From NCBI GenBank assembly GCA_019828545.1, contig JACVRA010000283.1, positions 62,001 through 126,000 on the forward strand: a stretch of DNA of 64,000 nucleotides, given 5' to 3'. Position numbers and translations under genes: made by a program. Below, one piece after another: positions 58,060-64,000 of the stretch. The notes below the pieces were generated by a model, which saw nothing but the letters and a program-made list of their open reading frames with translations, was not told the DNA's origin and searched no databases. This stretch comes from Paracamarosporium sp. OC-R06-R3. Its lineage: Eukaryota > Ascomycota > Dothideomycetes > Pleosporales > Didymosphaeriaceae. The stretch's first letter is position 1. The number at the start of each line of letters is the position of its first letter.

Positions 58060-61000
58060 ATGGATCAGGTAAGCTCCAATGATGCGGGCACATGTCCCCT
58101 CCACCGCCAACGCGCGCCGCACACGCTGACTCCGGGCCCTCCGCAGCTCGGGAGTGACATGGTCGTCGAGCCCGAGTTCGACGAGAAGCAGGACGTGGCC
58201 ATAATCACAAACGACGGCGACGACACCATGGACGAGGCCGACGCAGACGACGAGCCCCGAGCCGACGAGTACGACGCCTTCTTCAAGAAGCACATGCCAG
58301 AACTGGTGGACCAGGAAACCGAAGCAGAGATATACCACACATGGGAGATCAGAGACTGGCGAACCCTCACCAGACGGGAGCATGGCCCTGTCTTCGAGTG
58401 CGGCGGCCATCCCTGGCGCGTTCTCTTCTTTCCCTACGGCAACAACGTCGATTTCGCCTCCTTCTACCTCGAGCAGGGCTACGACGAGAAGAAAGTGCCA
58501 GACGACTGGTACGCCTGCGTGCAATTCATGCTCGTCCTGTGGAATCCCAACGACCCCACCATGTTCATCACTCATACTGCTACCCACCGCTTTACTGCCG
58601 ACGAGGGTGACTGGGGTTTCACACGCTTCGCCGAGCTGAGGAGGCTGTTTGCTGCAAGCTGGGACGAAAGAGGCCGACCCATGGTGGAGGACAACGCAGC
58701 AAACGTCACGGCCTACGTTCGGGTATTAAAAGACCCAACTGGCGTTCTGTGGCACAACTTTATTAATTACGACTCCAAAAAAGAGACGGGCATGGTAGGC
58801 CTCAAGAACCAGGGCGCAACGTGTTACTTAAATTCCCTCCTGCAATCACTATTCTTCACCAACGCTTTTCGAGAGGCCGTTTACCAAATTCCTACCGACA
58901 AAGAAGAGAGCCGTTCCGATAGTGCTTTTGCTCTCCAGCGGCTTTTCTATCTCTTGCAGACATCCAATACCGCTGTCGCGACTACTGATTTGACGCATTC
59001 GTTCGGGTGGGATTCAAAACAGATCTTCGAACAACAGGACGTACAGGAGTTGTCGCGTGTGCTCATGGACAAGTTGGATGAAAAAATGAAGGGAACTGAA
59101 GCTCAAGGTGCATTGGAGCGCATGTTCGTGGGGAAAATGAAAACATACATCAGCTGTATCAACGTGGCCTACGAGTCCTCACGGATAGAGGAGTTCTGGG
59201 ACGTCCAGCTGAACGTTAGTGGCAACAAGAACCTGGACGACAGCTTCAAGGACTACATCCAAGTCGAGACCATGGATGGCGATAACAAATACCACGCTGA
59301 AGGGCATGGCCTGCAAGATGCGAAAAAGGGTGTCATTTTCGAGTCCTTTCCACAGGTTCTCCATCTCCAGCTGAAGCGCTTCGAATACGACATACAGCGC
59401 GATGCCATGATGAAAGTGAACGACCGCTACGAATTTCCCGAAATCTGGGACGCCTCGCCATATCTTTCCGAAACTGCCGACCGATCGGAGCCCTGGATCT
59501 ACCATTTGCACGGTGTCTTGGTTCACAGCGGCGACCTTAATGCAGGCCATTACTACGCATTCTTGAAGCCCGAGAAGGAGGGTCACTTTTATAAGTTTGA
59601 CGATGACCGAGTTACACGAGCTACGAATCGCGAGGCGCTAGAAGAGAATTTTGGCGGTGATTACACCCAAGCCAACGGCAACATTGGCCAGCGAAATCCC
59701 TATACCCGGACCTGGTCGGCCAAGCGCTCTATGAGCGCTTACATGCTGGTGTACATTAGAGAAAGCCGGTTGGACAGCATGTTGTTACCCGGAAAGGATG
59801 TCAAGGCCCCTCAACATCTTGCCGATCGTGTTGCGGAAGAAAAGGCAGCGTTTGAGCGAAGACGGAAAGAACGCGAGGAAGCCCATCTTTACATGGAGGT
59901 TGCGGTAGCTTCTGAAAGGGAATTCCGCGCCCATCAAGGCTTCGACATTGTCCCTTGGAAAGCCGAGGTGGAAAGTGACGCGAGCCCAAAAATATATCGA
60001 GTGCTCAAGGCGACCACCGTATTCGACTTTTTAAATACAGTGGCTGAAGATCTGGGAACCGAGGCTGACCTGCTTCGACCCTGGTCCATGGTCAACAGAC
60101 AGAATGGTACGACGCGTCCCGATGTACCCATTGAATTCCTCGAGATGTCGATGGATTTGGCATGCCAAAAATACGGCACGAAGACGGCACCTATGAGGCT
60201 TTGGATCGAAAAGGCCGAACAGCGCAACGAAGACGGCAAGGGCGTGTTTGGTGGTGACCTTACTGACGCTAAGAATTCGCAGGGCAGCAAGACGTTGATG
60301 CTCTTCCTCAAGCACTTTGACGCAAAGACGCAAAGTTTGTTTGGAATTGGCAACATCTACGCATCAACTCAAGATAAAGTCAGCGACCTGGGTCCACAAA
60401 TCTGCAAAATCTTGGGCTGGCCTGCGTCGACTCCCTTCAAGCTATCCGAAGAAATCAAGCAGAACATGATCGAAGGCATGAAGCCTAAGATGACTCTCGC
60501 CCAATCTGAGATTCAAGACGGCGACATTGTCACAGTGCAGAAGACGCTATCGGAAAAAGAGATCAGTCAGATTACTGCCTCAGGCGGTTATGCGGATGCA
60601 AAAGAGTTCTATGACTACCTTCTCAACCGCATCAACGTGGAGTTCGCGCCCAGGACAGGCGACGAAACAGAGTTGCCAATTTTCACTTTGACTCTTAGTA
60701 AGAAGATGACTTATGAGCAGTTTTCCACCAAAGTGGCCGAGCACCTCAAGATTGAGCCTACGCATGTTCGATTCACAACTGTCAACACTACAGGGAAGCC
60801 GAAATTGCCGGTTAAGTATTCGCAACAAGGCACCCTGAACAACATCCTTTTCCCTGGACCCTATAGCTACAGCGGCAACACGATGCTTAGATCAGATCAG
60901 CTGTTCTACGAGGTATTAGAGATGAGTTTGAAGGAGTTGGAGCAAAGGAAAGCTTTGAACATAACCTGGTTGCCAGAAGGCCTAACCAAAGAGGTATGTC

Positions 61001-61682
61001 TCTGCGTCCACAACAACGTGCGCGCTAACGCAAGATAGGAGCCATATCAGTTGATGATCCCGCGAAACGCAACCATATCCGATGTTTTGGAGGCTCTGCA
61101 GAAGAAGGCCGGCATTAGCGATGAGGTCATAAAGAAAGTACGCGTGTTCGAAGCGCACAACAACAAGTTTTATAAGTCACTCAGCCCTGACTTCCAAGTC
61201 ATGGGTATTGGCGAGTATCTGCAGCTGTATGCTACAGCCTTCCCCGACGACGAGTCGTCCAAGAAGGTCACGGTGTTTCACTATGACAAAGATCCTTCGA
61301 AAGTTCATGGCATTCCTTTCCAATTTTCGCTCAAGGAGGTGAGTTTGGGATGCTGTCGCTGTGATTCTTCAGTAGGCTAATTTGTGGCAGAGCGAGGTGT
61401 TTAGCGATACCAAGCAAAGACTTTCAGACTTCACAAAGATCAAGGGCAAACAGTTCGACAAGATCAAATTCACTCTGGTCGCCAGGGCGACATATTCAAG
61501 ACCAGAGATAGTTGAAGATGGTGAGTGCTGTGCGTTCCCAAAGTTTGGTGCAATCCTAACCTTTACCAGATGAGATTCTGTGGGACCTGATAGGCAATCG
61601 AGACGACATAGCAATTGGATTGGATCACGCCAATAAGTCCCGGAGCTTCTGGGGCAAGTCTGATTCTATCTTCATTCGGTAA
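58060..61682 (+). CDS. Ubiquitin carboxyl-terminal hydrolase, Ubp15/USP7 type, five exons
   Basis: Exons 58060-58068, 58147-60993, 61039-61338, 61391-61520 and 61570-61682 give 1132 residues. The order is that of USP7: a MATH/TRAF-like domain (about residues 60-200, with WYACVQFMLVLWNPNDP), a catalytic domain with Cys box GLKNQGATCYLNSLLQSLF (Cys near residue 229), QQDVQELSRVLMDKL, and His box LNAGHYYAFLKP (His near 470), then tandem ubiquitin-like domains (PIEFLEMSMDLACQKYGTKT onward). The enzyme removes ubiquitin from targets; yeast Ubp15 acts in peroxisome, cell-cycle and endocytic control. The first coding exon is only nine nt (MDQ), and the intron after it, 78 bp with GTAAGC and CAG, is open in frame. 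I prefer the spliced form, since LGSDMVVEPEF fits the usual short N-terminus. Confidence 0.95.
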
Positions 61683-62191
61683 CGGCTGTCAACGCAGCAT
61701 GTACGTTTATTGGCTCGATGTTCATTTACCAGGGTGCGTGGCGCAGTCTGGAGCGGCTGCTTGCTTACTATCGGACTCGGTGTGCTTCTTGTGCATATAT
61801 AGATACCGTCGAGCGCGGTTTCATAGCTTGGAATGTGAAAGCTGGTGTTGAGCACAAAGCGGGGAGTGCTAGCATACACGGAACTGGGTCTGGTGCAGAG
61901 GCGCGAGGGCTGCATTGATGAAATGAAACAAGAATTCTTTTTATCGTAGATATTGCTGGAAGTTCCTTCGATCTGTTTGAACATGGTGTCTAGGTAGATA
62001 CAGCACGTCTGTTAGCACGTCTAGATCCAGGGTGACAGATGCGGGCACCCGCCTTCTCTGATTGGCCAATACCCCACCCCCTGCACGCGCAGGGTCCGAC
62101 GTTCTTCCGAAACGGCCAGCTGGAACGTCGCATGTCAACCCTAGGACCGACTTGAAGGCTCGCGTGTCCGACGAACGCAACCACCACCACA
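61683..62191. other. Intergenic stretch between deubiquitinase and p24 genes
   Basis: Holds the 3' end of the deubiquitinase transcript and the promoter of the p24 gene. No further gene seen. Confidence 0.5.
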
Positions 62192-63067
62192 ATGCGGACC
62201 TTTGCAGCTTTGACGGCCCTGCTGGCTTACTGCGCGACGCTTGTCACCGCTACCGCGCTTACCTACCGATTGGAAGCCCACGAGCGCGCCTGCTTCTTTA
62301 CCAATGTCGAAACGAAGGGAACGAAGGTCGCCTTCTATTTTGCAGTACGTTTGCTTCGCATTTTCAGCGGCTGTCGCTAACACGGCCACAGGTCCAAGCT
62401 GGCGGCTCCTTCGACATCGACTATGCGGTCACCGGCCCCGGCGACAGAGTAATTCTAGACGGCACAAAGGAGCGCCAGGGTGACTTTGTGTTCACGGCCA
62501 ACGATGAGGGCGAGTACCGCTTCTGCTTCAACAACGAGATGAGCACCTTCGCGGAGAAGATGGTAGACTTCGAGATCGCGGTACGATTGCCTTTCCATCC
62601 TACTATCATCCCCGATACTACTTTCTTCGAATCTCTGTCCCCTCCTCAACTCCAACGCTGGATCTCCAATTACAATTCAAGATATGAGAAAGGCTTGATG
62701 TCTAACGCAGGCGCCCCACAGGTCGAGAACGAGGTCCGCGCACAGCTGCCCAGCAAACAGGGATCTACTCCGGAACAGACGAGCGTCTTGGAGGAGAGCA
62801 TACTAAAGTTGAGCGCGCAGTTGAGCACCATCAGCAGGAACCAGAAGTACTTCAGGACGAGGGAGAACCGGAATTTCAGCACGGTGAAGAGCACGGAGAA
62901 GAGGATATTCAACTTCAGCATGATGGAGGTTGGCTTGATGGCCACAATGGCGGGGCTGCAGGTGTTCATTGTGCGCTTCTTCTTCCAGGGTGCGCGGAAA
63001 GGTAAGGATGGCTCGACTCTGATGTTGTCCTACACAATTGTGCTGACTGGTATCAGGTTACGTATGA
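62192..63067 (+). CDS. p24/emp24/GP25L cargo receptor (Erp type), four exons
   Basis: Exons 62192-62344, 62392-62580, 62722-63001 and 63057-63067 give 210 residues. p24 proteins cycle between ER and Golgi in COPI and COPII vesicles and select cargo such as GPI-anchored proteins. The signal peptide (about residues 1-21) is followed by the GOLD domain with its Cys pair (ERACFFTNV and EGEYRFCFNN), a coiled coil (VLEESILKLSAQLSTISRNQ), one membrane helix (MMEVGLMATMAGLQVFIVRF) and a short tail FFFQGARKGYV with the di-aromatic sorting motif. The intron between GOLD and coil is 141 bp, a multiple of three without stops. Splicing gives FEIAVENEVRAQLPS, which fits the family. Confidence 0.93.
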
Positions 63068-63511
63068 GCGAGGGTTTGCTTGGCGGCAGAAGACGAAACG
63101 ATGCCTATGGCATTACCAAAAAGAGCGAGGGCATTGTGCCCGGCCTGCTTGGGCGGCGCACGGAAGAGCAATTGTGTATCATCATAGCGGCATTTGTTTG
63201 GGACACGGAGTCAAGACAGGAAGGGACCTTAACGAGATATCATCTTCACCGTCAAAACATTTCGACACGCTCTATTGTGTGTCGCCCGATCCTATTGTTC
63301 TGGTGTTGTACCTCCTTTCACTTTCATCGTCGTACTCCTGTTCACCCAGTCTCGCCCCACTTGCGTGATCGAGCCTCACTTAAAAGCTATAGCTTCCGCT
63401 TTGCAATCCTGTTCCTCTTCTTTTTTTCTCCAGTCTATCTTGCTTCTAGCAATCTGTCCTCGACAGCACCTATCTCAAAACTCAATTCCACATCCCACAA
63501 ACACCACAACC
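63068..63511. other. Intergenic stretch upstream of the partial gene
   Basis: It holds the p24 3' end and a T/C-rich leader (63400-63440) for the next gene. A plus-strand frame reads across but only as an extension of the unspliced p24 frame. Confidence 0.5.
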
Positions 63512-64000
63512 ATGCAGTCTCTGCGTGGTTCTCCGCGTACGCGTCGGGGCAGCACCCCCAAAGAGCGCAGGGCGTCCAAGCTGGCTGTGCGAGCTGCAAT
63601 GATCCGTGAAAACGGTGAGCAGCTGGAGGCTCTCAAGGTGCCGCCGCCAGCTGTTCCCAGGCCCTCGAGCCCGCTGGGTGCCTCCAGGAGGCGGTCTCCA
63701 ACCCCTCCCATGGAGGGCAAGCTGCACAAGGCCCTCAAGGCCAGGGTGCGAAAGCATCCTGCGCCCTCCCACAAGCAGCTGCCGGAGCAAGAGGCGCAGA
63801 AGCGCGCCCAGCTCACCGAAACCGAGCTGCGCATCCAGCAGCAGAAGAAGGAGGACGAGGAGATGGCGAGGTACCTCGGGCGTCGCAATGATGCCATACA
63901 CAAGGCCGCTCAACTGGGGGCGCTGAAGCCCTCCAAGCGGCGCTCACCCACGCAGCTCCGACAACGACCTCTCACCCCCCCTATCGAGGTCAAGCTGCGC
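63512..64000 (+). CDS. Partial Arg/Lys-rich hypothetical protein, cut by the window end
   Basis: From the ATG at 63512 a frame stays open for 163 codons to the last base, so the gene continues beyond the window. It starts MQSLRGSPRTRRGSTPKERR. A motif occurs twice: RRSPTPPMEGKL near residue 70 and RSPTQLRQRPLTPPIEVKLR at the end, each Ser/Thr-Pro-rich with a following Lys/Leu helix. A central helix (EQEAQKRAQLTETELRIQQQ) looks like a coiled coil. Codon use favours CTG and AAG. The basic, repeated SPTPP character suggests a nuclear or DNA-associated protein, but this is inference. Introns cannot be excluded. Confidence 0.55.
   Translation, partial: MQSLRGSPRTRRGSTPKERRASKLAVRAAMIRENGEQLEALKVPPPAVPRPSSPLGASRRRSPTPPMEGKLHKALKARVRKHPAPSHKQLPEQEAQKRAQLTETELRIQQQKKEDEEMARYLGRRNDAIHKAAQLGALKPSKRRSPTQLRQRPLTPPIEVKLR

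Noticed and set aside
57228..58061. Minus-strand frame of 277 codons upstream of the kinase
   Set aside because: Only its last 52 codons (from 57419) belong to the kinase. The earlier part crosses the CAG run and divergent promoter and reads as GC-driven low complexity.
62062..63609. One 515-codon plus-strand frame
   Set aside because: It arises from reading through the stop-free intron of the p24 gene and its leader; the p24 family length and domain order need the spliced model.

Overview
This window looks like nuclear DNA of a filamentous ascomycete, most likely a Pleosporales-type dothideomycete (inference). Genes are dense on both strands, most introns are 45-80 bp with GT-AG ends, and the gene set is typical of moulds: a HET-domain protein, a DUF3433 membrane protein, an EF-hand NADPH oxidase (NoxC type), an AA11-type lytic polysaccharide monooxygenase, an S1/P1 nuclease and nitronate monooxygenase. 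The left edge carries a Ty3/gypsy element riddled with stop codons of the kind produced by repeat-induced point mutation (RIP).

Layout. 1-3.8 kb: decayed, AT-rich repeat DNA with a gypsy integrase/chromodomain remnant, an LTR, a small membrane protein gene and a second decayed frame. 3.8-8.2 kb: HET gene and a four-exon nitronate monooxygenase, both minus strand. 8.8-12.2 kb: a mitochondrial Mmc1-like gene diverging from an NAD(P)-dependent RmlD/MAT2B-like reductase gene. 12.9-16.9 kb: a large tandem DUF3433 membrane protein. 16.9-19.3 kb: long non-coding stretch leading into the secreted copper enzyme. 21.7-31.5 kb: housekeeping and regulatory genes, all on the plus strand: calcineurin A, the 25-kDa subunit of cleavage factor I, dephospho-CoA kinase, and two disordered proteins, one with cell-cycle degron and CDK motifs. 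33.5-43.6 kb: a 7TM DUF7703 protein, a small helical protein, S1/P1 nuclease, an HSL-type esterase, NoxC and a membrane-anchored aspartic-protease-like protein that lacks its catalytic Asp motifs. 45.4-49.6 kb: CAF-1 large subunit and Spo11 share a divergent promoter. 50-53 kb: a disordered conserved protein and an F-box protein. 53.3-57.4 kb: an unrecognised five-exon gene and a mitochondrial PDK/BCKDK-type kinase. 58-61.7 kb: Ubp15/USP7-type deubiquitinase. 62.2-63.1 kb: a p24 cargo receptor. 63.5 kb to the end: an Arg/Lys-rich gene cut by the window edge.

No operon, plasmid, phage, CRISPR array or recognisable secondary-metabolite cluster is visible. The genes serve separate core processes. 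The most unusual signals are local: a GC-AG intron, a 20-nt internal exon, two stop-free in-frame introns in otherwise canonical genes, a pseudo-aspartic protease, abrupt C-rich to G-rich switches of the coding strand inside many genes, and one 670-residue protein I cannot place. Exon coordinates were worked out by hand from splice signals, frame continuity and family resemblance; no alignment or RNA evidence was available.
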